Below are positions 6,825 to 15,318 of a stretch of 64,000 bases of DNA, one piece after another. The stretch's first letter is position 1; each line of letters begins with the position of its first letter. The notes under the pieces were generated by a model. That model was not told the origin of the DNA and did no database searches. It worked only from the letters and a program-made list of their open reading frames with translations. The DNA comes from JAGWBJ01 sp034423015 (GTDB lineage Bacteria > Chloroflexota > Dehalococcoidia > Lucifugimonadales > JAGWBF01): NCBI GenBank assembly GCA_034423015.1, contig DAOUJG010000045.1, positions 62,001-126,000 on the forward strand, read 5' to 3'. The translations under genes and the position numbers were made by a program.

Positions 6825-9344
6825 CTACATCCTGGCCAGGCGAAGGCGAAGGGAGTTGCTCACCACCGACACCGAGCTGAAGGCCATCGCCAGGGCGGCC
6901 AGCACCGGGTTGAGGAACCCCCGTTCGCCAAAGAAGAACTCCATGCTGCCCGGGACCCCTCCGGCCGCGTCGAACACCGGGTAGAGGGCGCCGGCGGCTA
7001 TGGGTATGAGCATGACGTTGTAGAAGAAGGCCCAGAAGAGGTTCTGCTGGATGGTCCGGATGGTCTTTCGGCTCAGCTCGAGGGCGGTGGTCACTCCCCT
7101 CAGGTCTCCCCGCATGAGGGTTATGTCAGCCGACTCCATCGCCACGTCGGTGCCCGTGCCCATCGCTATCCCCACGTCGGCCTGGGCCAGGGCGGGGGCG
7201 TCGTTGATCCCGTCGCCCACCATGGCCACCACGGCCCCCTGCTCCTGCAGCCGCCGCACCGCCTGGGCCTTGTCCTGGGGCAGCACCTCCGCCTCTACCC
7301 GCTTCACGCCAACCTGCCCAGCTACGGCCTCCGCTGCCCGGACGTTGTCCCCGGTCAGCATGACCACCTCCAGCCCCATGCGCCGCAGCTCGTCCACGGC
7401 CTCCCGGGCCGTGGGCTTGGGGGTGTCGGACACGGCGACGATGCCCACCGTCCTATCGTCTACGGCCAGGAACATGGACGTCTTGCCCTGCTCTGCCAGG
7501 GCCTGGCCCTGGTTTTGCAGCTGGCCGGGGTCCAGCCCCACGGAGTCCATGAACCCCCTGTTGCCGATGCGGACGACCCGGTCGTCGAGCACGGCCTCGA
7601 TTCCTCGGCCGGCTACGGCCCTCAGATCCGCCGCGTCCTTCAAGTCCAAGCCCCGGGACCGCGCCTCCCCTACGATGGCCTCGCCGATGGGGTGCTCCGA
7701 GCCCCGCTCCACCGAGGCCGCCAGCCTCAGCAGCTCCTCCTCGGCCATCCCTACGGCCACGAGGTCGGTGACGACGGGCTTCCCCGTGGTGAGGGTGCCC
7801 GTCTTGTCCAACACCACAGTGTCCACCCGCCGGGCCCGCTCCAGCGCGTCGGCGCCGCGCACCAACACGCCGTGCTCGGCCCCCTTGCCCGTTCCCACGA
7901 TGATGGCCGTCGGCGTCGCCAGGCCGAGGGCGCAGGGGCAGGCGATTATCAGCACCGCGACGAAGACCAGTATGGCAAACGTCAGCGCCGGGCTTGGTCC
8001 CAGCAGCAGCCAGAACAGGAACGCCGCCAGCGCGACGGCCATCACCGCCGGCACGAAGTAGGCCGTCACCCGGTCCACCAGCCGCTGGATGGGGGCCTTG
8101 GAGCCCTGGGCCTCCTCCACCAGGCGAATGATCTGGGCAAGCACCGTGTCCTTGCCCACCTTGGTGGCCGTAAACCGCAGGGCCCCGTCCAGGTTCAGCG
8201 TGGCGCCGTACACGGGCTGCCCGGGATGCTTGTCCACCGGCATGCTCTCTCCCGTGAGCATCGACTCGTCGACGCTGGAGGAGCCGTCCGTCACCTCCCC
8301 GTCCACGGGGACCTTCTCCCCGGGCCTCACCGAGACCAGGTCCCCCAGCGCCACCTCCTCCACCGGCACGTCCACCTCCCGGCCGTCTCGGACCACCCGG
8401 GCGGTGTTGGGTCGAAGCCCCATGAGGCGCCGTATGGCCTCGGAGGTCCGGCCCCTGGCCCGGGCCTCCAGGAAGCGCCCCAGCAGGATTAGCGCGATGA
8501 TTATCGCCGCCGTGTCGAAGTAGACCGCCGGTTCTATGCCGGCGTTCGACAGGACCTCCGGGGACAGAGCGTCGATGAGCACCAAGGCGACGCTGTAGCC
8601 GTAGGCGACGCTGGTGCCCAGGGCGATGAGCGTGTGCATGTTGGCGGCGCCCCGCCTGAGGGCGGGGACCCCCGAGGCGTAGAAGACCCACCCGGCCCAG
8701 AGCTGCACCGGCGTCGCGACGGCCCATAGCAGGAAGGGATAGAAGGTGAGGTCCATCAGGGTCGAGGTCCAGGGCAGGCCGTGGAAGGTCCCCAGGAACA
8801 GCGCGACGGCCGCCGTCCCCGCCAAGACGAGCCTGCCACGCAGCTCCCGGACCTCCCTGACCCTGGAGAGCCTCTCCACGTCCTGTACGTCACCGGCGGC
8901 ACCGTCTATCGCGGCTGCCGCGCGGTACCCGGCCCTGCCGACAGCATCGCTGAACTCAGCCGGACCGGCCGCTCCCGTCACGTGGTCCACGGTGGCCTTC
9001 TCCGTGGCCAGGTTCACCGCGGCGCCGGTCACCCCCGGCACTCCCCTCAGGGCCTGTTCCACGTGGCTCACGCACGCGGCACAGGTCATGCCTTCTATGT
9101 CGAGGATGGTCCTGGTGGTTGGTACCCTGTAGCCGGCGCCGGCCACGGCCTCGCGGAGGGACTCCCAGGGGACCTCGCCCTCCGACACCTCCACGGCGGC
9201 CCTGTCCGTGGCCAGGTTGACCGAGACGCCGTTTACCCCGGGCACCTCGCCCAGGGCCTTCTCCACGTGCATCACACAAGCGGCGCAGGTCATCCCCTCC
9301 ACCGGGATGGTGACCTGTTTTCCACCTTTGTGCGTGTCGACCAT
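6825..9344 (-). CDS. copA: Copper-translocating P-type ATPase (P1B-1)
   Basis: An 839-residue copper exporter. Two N-terminal heavy-metal-associated domains carry GMTCAACVMHVE and GMTCAACVSHVE. The transmembrane metal site is CPCALGLATPTA, phosphorylation is at DKTGTLT, the HP motif is SEHPIGEA, and MLTGDN, GDGINDAPAL and a C-terminal MAFSSVSVVSNSLR complete the Cu+-ATPase set, including the YN and MxxSS membrane residues. It should pump Cu+ out of the cytoplasm. The start is taken as ATG 9344, though a TTG three codons upstream is also possible and both have weak Shine-Dalgarno sequences. A near-consensus promoter lies about 60 bases upstream. No CsoR or CueR gene is nearby. Confidence 0.96.
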   Translation of the reverse strand: MVDTHKGGKQVTIPVEGMTCAACVMHVEKALGEVPGVNGVSVNLATDRAAVEVSEGEVPWESLREAVAGAGYRVPTTRTILDIEGMTCAACVSHVEQALRGVPGVTGAAVNLATEKATVDHVTGAAGPAEFSDAVGRAGYRAAAAIDGAAGDVQDVERLSRVREVRELRGRLVLAGTAAVALFLGTFHGLPWTSTLMDLTFYPFLLWAVATPVQLWAGWVFYASGVPALRRGAANMHTLIALGTSVAYGYSVALVLIDALSPEVLSNAGIEPAVYFDTAAIIIALILLGRFLEARARGRTSEAIRRLMGLRPNTARVVRDGREVDVPVEEVALGDLVSVRPGEKVPVDGEVTDGSSSVDESMLTGESMPVDKHPGQPVYGATLNLDGALRFTATKVGKDTVLAQIIRLVEEAQGSKAPIQRLVDRVTAYFVPAVMAVALAAFLFWLLLGPSPALTFAILVFVAVLIIACPCALGLATPTAIIVGTGKGAEHGVLVRGADALERARRVDTVVLDKTGTLTTGKPVVTDLVAVGMAEEELLRLAASVERGSEHPIGEAIVGEARSRGLDLKDAADLRAVAGRGIEAVLDDRVVRIGNRGFMDSVGLDPGQLQNQGQALAEQGKTSMFLAVDDRTVGIVAVSDTPKPTAREAVDELRRMGLEVVMLTGDNVRAAEAVAGQVGVKRVEAEVLPQDKAQAVRRLQEQGAVVAMVGDGINDAPALAQADVGIAMGTGTDVAMESADITLMRGDLRGVTTALELSRKTIRTIQQNLFWAFFYNVMLIPIAAGALYPVFDAAGGVPGSMEFFFGERGFLNPVLAALAMAFSSVSVVSNSLRLRLARM

Positions 9345-9401
9345 GGACCTCAATTTACCTAGGACGTAGGTGCGCAGGGGCCGGTCGGGCCACGAAGGTT
9401 C

Positions 9402-9430
9402 ATTACATCACAGGTCCGGAGAGTTGTCAC
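9402..9430 (-). promoter_or_regulatory. Predicted copA promoter
   Basis: On the minus strand GTGACA (9430-9425), 17 bases, then TGTAAT (9407-9402): each hexamer differs from the sigma-70 consensus at one position. Transcription would start near 9395, about 50 bases before copA. The spacing is 17, not the 19-20 typical of CueR-activated promoters. A weaker forward pair TTGTCA/TATGTT overlaps it and could serve the propeller gene to the right. Confidence 0.55.
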
Positions 9431-9509
9431 CTTTGGCCCTTCGCCTTATGTTAAACTCAGGTTGACCTCAGCCTGTGTGGACCCCAGGGTCTTGCGGTTT
9501 TCCCAAAAA

Positions 9510-9604
9510 TGTCATTCCGAGCGCAGCGAGGAATCTAAGGTCCTTGCTAGCAGGGCGGCGCGAACGGCGAGGATTTCAGACCCCTCACACCGTTCGGGGT
9601 GACA
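9510..9604. repeat. Interspersed repeat with imperfect terminal inverted repeats
   Basis: The segment opens with TGTCATTCCGAGC and closes with GTTCGGGGTGACA, which are inverted copies matching at 10 of 13 positions. Inside is CGCAGCGAGGAATCT. It lies in the 300-base gap between copA and a propeller gene; apart from this element and the promoters I see nothing else in that gap. The same TCATTCCGAGC core recurs as a tandem array at 35159-35252. It has no coding capacity and resembles a small MITE- or hairpin-type interspersed element. Confidence 0.7.
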
Positions 9605-9654
9605 ATCAAAAGACCCTGGTATGGACCCGGGCAATCAGCGACGGAGGGAGCAAG

Positions 9655-10626
9655 ATGGTAGTACTGGGCCAGGAGCCGTTCACCTATCAGGTGTCGGGAG
9701 ACGACTGGGGCAGATTGCCCGGGGGATGGGTCTACAACGACGAGGCCACCGCGGTGGCGGTGGACTCCCACGACAACCTGCTGGTGTTCAACCGCGGCAA
9801 CCACCCCGTCATCGTGATGGACCGGGAGGGGAGCGTTATACGTGCCTGGGGGGAGGGGCTCTTCACCACGCCCCACGGCGTCACCATCGGGCCCGACGAC
9901 TCGGTGTATTGCGTCGACAAGGGGCAGTACGTGCTGCGCAAGTTCACCCCCGAGGGCAAGGAGCTCCTGACCATCGGCACACCCGGACGGCCGACGCCCG
10001 TCATGAGCGGCCTGCCCTTCAACAACCCGAGCCACGCGGCCATAGATCCCAGGAACGGGGACATCTACATATCCGACGGCTACAGCGACGCACGGGTCCA
10101 CAAGTACGACCCCAACGGCAGGCCCCTCCTCTCGTGGGGAGAGTCGGGCACCGACCCAGGCCAGTTCAACGTCGTGCACAACATAGCCACGGACCGCGAC
10201 GGCTGGGTATACGTGGCCGACCGGCAGAACAAGCGCATACAGGTCTTCGACCCCAACGGCCGGTACGAGGCCCAGTGGGTCAACTTCGCCCGGGCCAACT
10301 GCGTGTGCACCTCCCGGACCGGGGAGCGTCTCGCCTACGTCGGCGAGCTATTCTCGGGGGTCTCCACCAACGTCGCCGGCATGCGCATCGGGCCCAGGAT
10401 CAGCGTGCTGGACATGGATGGCAAGGTGCTGGCCCGGCTGGGAGACCAGACCTTCGGGGGCGAGCCCGGGCGCTTCTACGCCCCCCACGCCATCGCCGTG
10501 GACTCCAGGGGGGACATATACCTGGCCGAGACCTCCCGCAGCGAGACCGAGGGAGACCGCTACGACGGGCTGGTGGACAGCTCGGGAGGCCTGCGGTCCC
10601 TGCAGAAGCTGGTCAAGGTGGGATGA
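9655..10626 (+). CDS. NHL-repeat beta-propeller (amidating-lyase-like)
   Basis: A 323-residue six-bladed propeller related to NHL proteins and the peptidyl-alpha-hydroxyglycine lyase fold. Blades are marked by repeats such as VDSHDNLLVFNRGNHPV, PDDSVYCVDKG, GDIYISDGYSDARVHKY, GWVYVADRQNKRIQVF and GDIYLAETS. ATG 9655 is chosen because GGAGGGAG lies 6-9 bases upstream; longer in-frame extensions run into the interspersed repeat. No signal peptide is present. It is a clear paralogue of the gene at 61322-62272 (shared VFNRG/LFNRG-xHPVIV-DR and DSVYCVD segments). The function is unknown. Confidence 0.85.
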   Translation: MVVLGQEPFTYQVSGDDWGRLPGGWVYNDEATAVAVDSHDNLLVFNRGNHPVIVMDREGSVIRAWGEGLFTTPHGVTIGPDDSVYCVDKGQYVLRKFTPEGKELLTIGTPGRPTPVMSGLPFNNPSHAAIDPRNGDIYISDGYSDARVHKYDPNGRPLLSWGESGTDPGQFNVVHNIATDRDGWVYVADRQNKRIQVFDPNGRYEAQWVNFARANCVCTSRTGERLAYVGELFSGVSTNVAGMRIGPRISVLDMDGKVLARLGDQTFGGEPGRFYAPHAIAVDSRGDIYLAETSRSETEGDRYDGLVDSSGGLRSLQKLVKVG

Positions 10627-10642
10627 TGCCTCCAGTCCTCTA

Positions 10643-10707
10643 TTGCCAGTTGGACGACGGTGTGCCATACTGGATTATGACAATGATATGAACGGAGTAT
10701 GACAATG
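10643..10707 (+). promoter_or_regulatory. Promoter and repeated operator of the toxin-antitoxin pair
   Basis: TTGCCA (10643-10648), 17 bases, then CATACT (10666-10671) makes a plausible sigma-70 promoter. The 10-mer TATGACAATG occurs twice as a perfect direct repeat, at 10676-10685 and 10698-10707. The 22-base spacing (two helical turns) puts both on one DNA face. The first covers the expected transcription start and the second covers the antitoxin start codon. This is the arrangement expected for an autorepressing ribbon-helix-helix antitoxin. Confidence 0.6.
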
Positions 10708-10968
10708 TCCAAGGTCGCAATTAGCCTTCCCGACGAATTATTGCGAGCCGTTGAGAACGAGCGTCGTACACATGGAATAACCAGGAGTGAGCTCTTCCGC
10801 CGCGCTGTGACGGCGTTCCTGCAACGCCAGCGAGACAGGGAAGCCATCGAGAGCTACGTGGCCGGATACCGGGATCAGCCGGAGACGGATGGGGAGTTGA
10901 GCTGGCTCAGCGCCACTTCTCGGGAGGTCATGGACGCACACCCGTGGAATGAGGACTCCCGAGGGTGA
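10705..10968 (+). CDS. Ribbon-helix-helix (CopG/MazE-type) antitoxin
   Basis: An 87-residue protein whose N-terminus (KVAISLPDELLRAVENERR) is a ribbon-helix-helix domain: a beta strand followed by helix and the ITRSELFRRAV second helix. The C-terminal half is acidic and Trp-containing, suited to wrapping a toxin. ATG 10705 is preferred over ATG 10699 because CGGAG then lies 7 bases upstream. Its stop overlaps the GTG start of the MazF-like toxin by four bases. It probably neutralises the toxin and represses its own promoter. Confidence 0.88.
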   Translation: MSKVAISLPDELLRAVENERRTHGITRSELFRRAVTAFLQRQRDREAIESYVAGYRDQPETDGELSWLSATSREVMDAHPWNEDSRG

Positions 10969-11282
10969 GGCGAGGAGAGGTGTGGTGGGCCGAGCTCCCT
11001 GCTCCGGCGGGGCGGCGTCCCGTGCTGCTCCTATCGCGCGATGAGGCCTACGCTATCCGCGAGTTCGTCCTCATGTCTCCCCTGACCACCAGGGTCCGTC
11101 ATATCCCCACCGAGGTGGAGCTTGGTCCGGAAGACGGACTTGCCCGGTCCTCCGTCGCGAACCTGGACGTCATTATCACCGAGTCCAAGGGTCGTCTCAG
11201 GGAACGCATCACAGATCTCGGTCCCGGGAAGCTCCAAGCGGTAGACACAGCGTTGCGCTTCGCCCTGGGCCTTCAGCAGTAG
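10965..11282 (+). CDS. MazF/PemK-family toxin
   Basis: A 105-residue PemK/MazF-like endoribonuclease toxin. It starts MRRGEVWWAELPAP, the typical family N-terminus with the conserved RGEVWW strand, followed by RRPVLLLSRD, the VLMSPLTT strand (conserved Ser/Thr) and the SSVANLDVI segment. The family cleaves mRNA at short sites. The start is GTG, forming a GTGA overlap with the antitoxin stop, so translation is probably coupled. The gene ends inside a perfect hairpin that includes its stop codon. Confidence 0.92.
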   Translation: MRRGEVWWAELPAPAGRRPVLLLSRDEAYAIREFVLMSPLTTRVRHIPTEVELGPEDGLARSSVANLDVIITESKGRLRERITDLGPGKLQAVDTALRFALGLQQ

Positions 11283-11309
11283 GCGCGGCCGCCTGTGCGG
11301 CCGCGCCTA
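11280..11309. terminator. Perfect 13-bp hairpin at the end of the toxin gene
   Basis: TAGGCGCGGCCGC (11280-11292), a four-base loop CTGT, then the exact complement GCGGCCGCGCCTA (11297-11309). The left arm begins with the toxin stop codon. There is no long T run (only GTTT follows), so it may be a bidirectional terminator or an mRNA-stabilising stem between two convergent genes. A 12-bp palindrome GTTTCCGGAAAC follows directly. Confidence 0.6.
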
Positions 11310-11364
11310 CGTTTCCGGAAACAACCTCCGGCAACGCCCGGCCAATGCGGCCGGGGCCTGGTCA

Positions 11365-12108
11365 CTACGCCGGTACCGCGGCTCCCAGGCTCTCGAGGAG
11401 CTTTCCATAGCCCTTGATGGGCGTCTTGATGCCCACCTTGCGGAAAGTCGCCCAGATGGTGGCCTGGTTGGAGGTCACCACCGGCTTGCCGGTGCGCCTC
11501 TCCAGCTCGTCCACCGCCTCCACCGAGCGCCACGCGGTGCAGGAGCAGAACAGGACGTCGGCGTCCGGATGGCAGATACTCGACGCGAACTCCACGATCA
11601 CCTCGGGGTCCTGGTCGTTGATGCCCTGGTTGCCCGCCTTGGACGCCCACGGCTCCCCCTCCAGGTTCAGCACCTCGAAGCCCTGGGCCGTCATGTAGGC
11701 CCTCAGCTTCTGGTTGTTCCAATCGGGGTAGGGGGTGGCTATGGACAGCTTCTTCGCGCCGAAGAAATGCAGCGCCTGGGTCACGGCGGCGCTGGTGGAG
11801 GCCGCCGGGACGCCGGCAGTGCTCTCGATGAGCCGGATCATCTCCTCGTCCCAGCCGGGCCCCTTGTAGAAGCTGCCGGTGGTGCACCCGTAGGCGATGG
11901 CTTCCACCTTGGCCGTCGCCAGGTACTTGGCGGCGGTCTCTATGTCGGCGTTCATCACCTCCATGGACTCCCCGCCCTCGGCGTCGTTGGTCGTCCACAT
12001 GCGGTGGCCGTGGACCGTCACGCCCTCGGGGGCCACCATCTGGAAGTCCGCCTCGCACGACGTGTTCGTCGAGGGCACCATGACACCTATGCGCGTCCGA
12101 ATGGCCAT
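11365..12108 (-). CDS. Maleate isomerase / Asp-Glu racemase superfamily enzyme
   Basis: A 247-residue member of the Asp/Glu racemase superfamily, closest in motif to maleate cis-trans isomerase and arylmalonate decarboxylase. The N-terminus is RIGVMVPSTNTSCEADF; the first catalytic-type cysteine is in AYGCTTGS and the second in LFCSCTAWRS, followed by KPVVTSNQATIWA. Such enzymes isomerise maleate or decarboxylate/racemise alpha-substituted malonates using one or two cysteines. ATG 12108 is chosen because GGAGGTGGAGCA precedes it. It is divergent from the aldolase operon across 208 bases, in which I see no further gene. Confidence 0.88.
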   Translation of the reverse strand: MAIRTRIGVMVPSTNTSCEADFQMVAPEGVTVHGHRMWTTNDAEGGESMEVMNADIETAAKYLATAKVEAIAYGCTTGSFYKGPGWDEEMIRLIESTAGVPAASTSAAVTQALHFFGAKKLSIATPYPDWNNQKLRAYMTAQGFEVLNLEGEPWASKAGNQGINDQDPEVIVEFASSICHPDADVLFCSCTAWRSVEAVDELERRTGKPVVTSNQATIWATFRKVGIKTPIKGYGKLLESLGAAVPA

Positions 12109-12316
12109 TGCTCCACCTCCGTTGGCTGAGTGTTGGCCCAATCATACAACACCGCCGGCGTGGGCGCCATATGCCCAGCCCGCCGCGTGTCCGACGCACG
12201 GGAGGGGCGCACGCCTCCATCTTGCGACCTCCCCCACCATAAAGTAAGATACGCCCGACGGTAGACACCCCCGGACCGGGCGGGCTCCAGCACCGGACCG
12301 GGAATCGGAGGCGGCC

Positions 12317-13216
12317 ATGCAGAACGGGTTCTCGGGCGTACACTGGATGCTGGCGACTCCCTTCGACGAGAACGAGGACGTGGACGCCGCCTCCATACCC
12401 GCCCTGGTGGAGGAGGCCGCCAAGACCGGCTGCCAGGGTGTGGTCGCCCTAGGCGTAACCGGCGAGGCCGCCCGGCTCACCGACGAGGAGCGCCGAATAG
12501 TCGCCAGGGCGGTCATAGAGAGCGCGGCGGGCATGCCGGTGACCCTGGGCGCCACCGCCGCAAGCACCAGCGCCGCCATCGCCCGCTGCCGCGAGGCCCA
12601 GGACATGGGCGCCGCGGCGGTCATGGTCTCGGCCCCGCCCCTGGGCAAGCCCAACCCCGACTCCCTGTTCACCCACTTCCAGCGGATAAGCGAGGCCATC
12701 GACATCCCCATCGTCGTCCAGGACTATCCCCAGACCTCTGGAGTGGACATGGCGCCGGCCTTCATCGCCCGTCTCGCCGAGGGAATACCCAGCGCACGGT
12801 ACCTGAAGCTGGAAGACCCTCCCACCCCCACCAAGATCACCGCCATCAGGAACCTCATCGGCGACAAGATGGCCATCTTCGGCGGCCTGGGCGGCGTGTT
12901 CCTGCTGGACGAGCTGGCCCGGGGGTCGGCCGGCGCCATGACCGGGTTCGCCTTCCCCCAGGTACTGGTGGACATATACCGCCACATGGCCGAGGGGGAC
13001 CGGGCCAAGGCCGAAGCCGTCTTCTACAAGTTCCTGCCCATGCTGCTGTTCGAGTTCCAGGAGGGCATCGGCGTGGCCATCAGGAAGTACGCCCTTCACC
13101 AGCGGGGCCTGATATCCTGTCCGCTGGTCAGGCACCCGGGACCCCAGACCAGGGAGGAGACCAGGGCCGAGTTCCACAACCTCGTCAAGGGGGCCGGCCT
13201 CTCCCTGGCGGGCTGA
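12317..13216 (+). CDS. DapA/NAL-family aldolase (dihydrodipicolinate synthase-like)
   Basis: A 299-residue class I aldolase of the DHDPS/N-acetylneuraminate lyase family. GVTGEA replaces the GTTGE substrate loop, VQDYP carries the catalytic Tyr, and YLKLEDPP the Schiff-base Lys. The C-terminus has an additional helical segment. The family condenses or cleaves pyruvate with an aldehyde, or dehydrates sugar acids; the substrate here is unknown. GGAGGCGGCC precedes the ATG. It leads a forward run with an amidohydrolase and a class IV aminotransferase, and is opposite the maleate-isomerase-like gene, suggesting an organic-acid catabolic unit. Confidence 0.9.
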   Translation: MQNGFSGVHWMLATPFDENEDVDAASIPALVEEAAKTGCQGVVALGVTGEAARLTDEERRIVARAVIESAAGMPVTLGATAASTSAAIARCREAQDMGAAAVMVSAPPLGKPNPDSLFTHFQRISEAIDIPIVVQDYPQTSGVDMAPAFIARLAEGIPSARYLKLEDPPTPTKITAIRNLIGDKMAIFGGLGGVFLLDELARGSAGAMTGFAFPQVLVDIYRHMAEGDRAKAEAVFYKFLPMLLFEFQEGIGVAIRKYALHQRGLISCPLVRHPGPQTREETRAEFHNLVKGAGLSLAG

Positions 13217-13305
13217 CGTCTCTCCCCTCGTCGCGCCGGATCGGAGAGTGGGCGAACGCCGGCCCGGTGGGGCATTCACGTAGGGCATTCACAAGGAGCC
13301 AGCAG

Positions 13306-14400
13306 ATGATAGTAGACGCCCACTTCCACATCTTTCCTCCCATGGGCGGCGCCTCGGGACACCCCAGCGCCCGGCACCACGCCCGCTACATGCAGCGGGG
13401 TCTCGCCCTGCACCACCTGCCGGTCAGGAAGGCGGAGGACGCGTCGGTGGTCCGGCAGCAGGTCCTCATAGACGAGCCGGACTACACGCTGAACGGGCTC
13501 TCCGACAGGGACTTCCGCTCGGGCGGGTTCGGCCGGCTGATGTGGACCGCCGACGGCGTGGACTACTACAAGCAGTACCTGCCGCCGCTGCTCACGGACC
13601 TGTCAGCCTCGCCCGAGGTGGGAGTGGCCCAGATGAATCACGCCGGCGTGTCCCGCGCGGTCATCCACAACGGCCACCTGTACGGCAAGCTCAACCAGTA
13701 CATCTCCAAGGCGCTGAAACGGTACCCGGACCGGTTCTGGGGCACCGCCAGCGTGGACGAGTGGAGGGCCCACCACAAGAGCCAGGTCGCCGCCCTGGAC
13801 CACGCCCTGGACGACCTGGGGCTCCACGCCCTCTGGTTCGATACCCAGAACATCGCCCTGAACGGGCGCAGCGAGACCGTGGACCACGAGCTGTTCCAGC
13901 CCTTCTGGGAGCACGTCAGGGACCGGAAGATACCGGTCTTCTGGAACACGCCCCAACCCGAGCCCAGCCGCGCCTCCTACCTGTCGTCCATGGCCGCCCT
14001 GGGCCGCTGGCTGAAGCGTTACCCGGACATCCCCTGCGTCTACACCAACGGCTTCCCTTTCGACTACTTCCGGGGCCCCAGGGGGGTTCGTTTCCCCCAG
14101 GGGCTGTGGGACACGCTGTCGGCCCCGAACCTGATGGTGGAGGTCACCTTCCCCATCGTCGAGGGATGGAAATGGGACTACCCCTTCAGGGAGTTCCAGC
14201 CCATCATCAGGCAGATGTACCGGCGCCTGGGACCGGAGCACATGGTTTGGGGCAGCGACATGCCCAACGTGGAGCGGTACTGCACCTACCGGCAGTGCCG
14301 GGAGTACATGAAGTACTGCAGCTTCATCCCGCCCCACCACATGGACCTGATCTGGGGCGGCAACATCGCCCGCCTGTTCGCCGACGGCACAGCACGTTAG
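13306..14400 (+). CDS. Amidohydrolase family (amidohydrolase_2) protein
   Basis: A 364-residue TIM-barrel amidohydrolase of the family containing ACMSD and gamma-resorcylate decarboxylase. It opens MIVDAHFHIF, giving the metal-binding HxH, and ends with the metal-region Asp in MVWGSDMPNVERY. Many relatives decarboxylate or hydrate carboxylic acids rather than hydrolyse amides. ATG 13306 has AAGGAG 9 bases upstream and brings the HxH to the normal position, so a longer in-frame extension was rejected. It lies between the aldolase and aminotransferase genes. Confidence 0.88.
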   Translation: MIVDAHFHIFPPMGGASGHPSARHHARYMQRGLALHHLPVRKAEDASVVRQQVLIDEPDYTLNGLSDRDFRSGGFGRLMWTADGVDYYKQYLPPLLTDLSASPEVGVAQMNHAGVSRAVIHNGHLYGKLNQYISKALKRYPDRFWGTASVDEWRAHHKSQVAALDHALDDLGLHALWFDTQNIALNGRSETVDHELFQPFWEHVRDRKIPVFWNTPQPEPSRASYLSSMAALGRWLKRYPDIPCVYTNGFPFDYFRGPRGVRFPQGLWDTLSAPNLMVEVTFPIVEGWKWDYPFREFQPIIRQMYRRLGPEHMVWGSDMPNVERYCTYRQCREYMKYCSFIPPHHMDLIWGGNIARLFADGTAR

Positions 14401-14415
14401 TCAAGGAGGATGGCA

Positions 14416-15318
14416 ATGGCCGACTACACAGCCTATTTCAACGGGGAGTGGATGCCCTATAGCCAGGTGAAGATAAGCCCCGACGACCGGGGGTTTCGAC
14501 TGGGGGACGTCATCTACGACGTGGCCCGCACCTTCAACGGCAAGAGCTTCCGCATGAAGGACCACATCGACCGCCTGTACCGCTCCCTCAAGTACGTGCG
14601 CATCGACGTGGGCATGCCCCCCGAGCGGATGACCGAGATCAGCGAGGAGGTCATCAGGAAGAACGCCCACCTGAGGGAAGAGGTGGGGGACTTCACCGTG
14701 ACCCAGTTCGTCACCCGGGGACCTGGGTCATCGGCCCGAACGGCGGGGCCCCCGACGGTCTGCGTGAAGGTCTCCGCCATCGACTTCGCCAGGTACACCA
14801 GGTACTACGACGGCGGTCTCCACGGCGTCATACCCAGGACACGCAGCTACCCCGTGGACTCCCTCGACCCGAAGATAAAGCACTACAGCCGCATGAACTT
14901 CAACATGGCCGACCTCGAGGCTGGCGACGTCGACCCCGAGTCCTGGCCCATTCTCCTGGACGTCGACGGCAACATCACCGAGGGCATCTCCTCCAACCTG
15001 TTCATGGTCACCGACGGCGTCCTCCGGTGGCCGGGGCAGCGCAGCATACTGCAGGGAGTCTCCCAGGGAATGGTGTTCGACCTGGCCCGGCAGCTGGACA
15101 TTCCCGTGTCCGAGGAGGACCTCCAGCCCTACGACCTGTACAACGCCGACGAGGCCTTCTTCACCAGCACCAGCCTCTGCGTGCTCCCGTGCACCATGGT
15201 GGACCGGCGCACCATCGGCGACGGCAGGCCCGGGCCCGTCACCAAGCAGCTACTGGCCGCCTGGAGCGAGTCCGTGGGGCTGGACATCGTCGACCAGGCC
15301 GTGCGCTTCAGCCGCTAG
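14416..15318 (+). CDS. Class IV PLP aminotransferase (BCAT/D-amino-acid type)
   Basis: A 300-residue fold-type IV aminotransferase. ISPDDRGFRLGDVIYD is the N-terminal signature, KIKHYSRMNFNMAD contains the likely PLP lysine, and DGNITEGISSNLFMV the phosphate-binding and substrate loop. Relatives transaminate branched-chain or D-amino acids, or lyse aminodeoxychorismate. ATG 14416 is preferred to ATG 14410 because AAGGAGG then lies at a normal 6 bases. It follows the amidohydrolase by 15 bases. Its TAG stop overlaps the stop of the convergent crotonase gene in the shared bases CTAG. Confidence 0.9.
   Translation: MADYTAYFNGEWMPYSQVKISPDDRGFRLGDVIYDVARTFNGKSFRMKDHIDRLYRSLKYVRIDVGMPPERMTEISEEVIRKNAHLREEVGDFTVTQFVTRGPGSSARTAGPPTVCVKVSAIDFARYTRYYDGGLHGVIPRTRSYPVDSLDPKIKHYSRMNFNMADLEAGDVDPESWPILLDVDGNITEGISSNLFMVTDGVLRWPGQRSILQGVSQGMVFDLARQLDIPVSEEDLQPYDLYNADEAFFTSTSLCVLPCTMVDRRTIGDGRPGPVTKQLLAAWSESVGLDIVDQAVRFSR

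Noticed and set aside
6795..8492. Long forward open frame across copA
   Set aside because: Shadow of copA; no recognisable domain.
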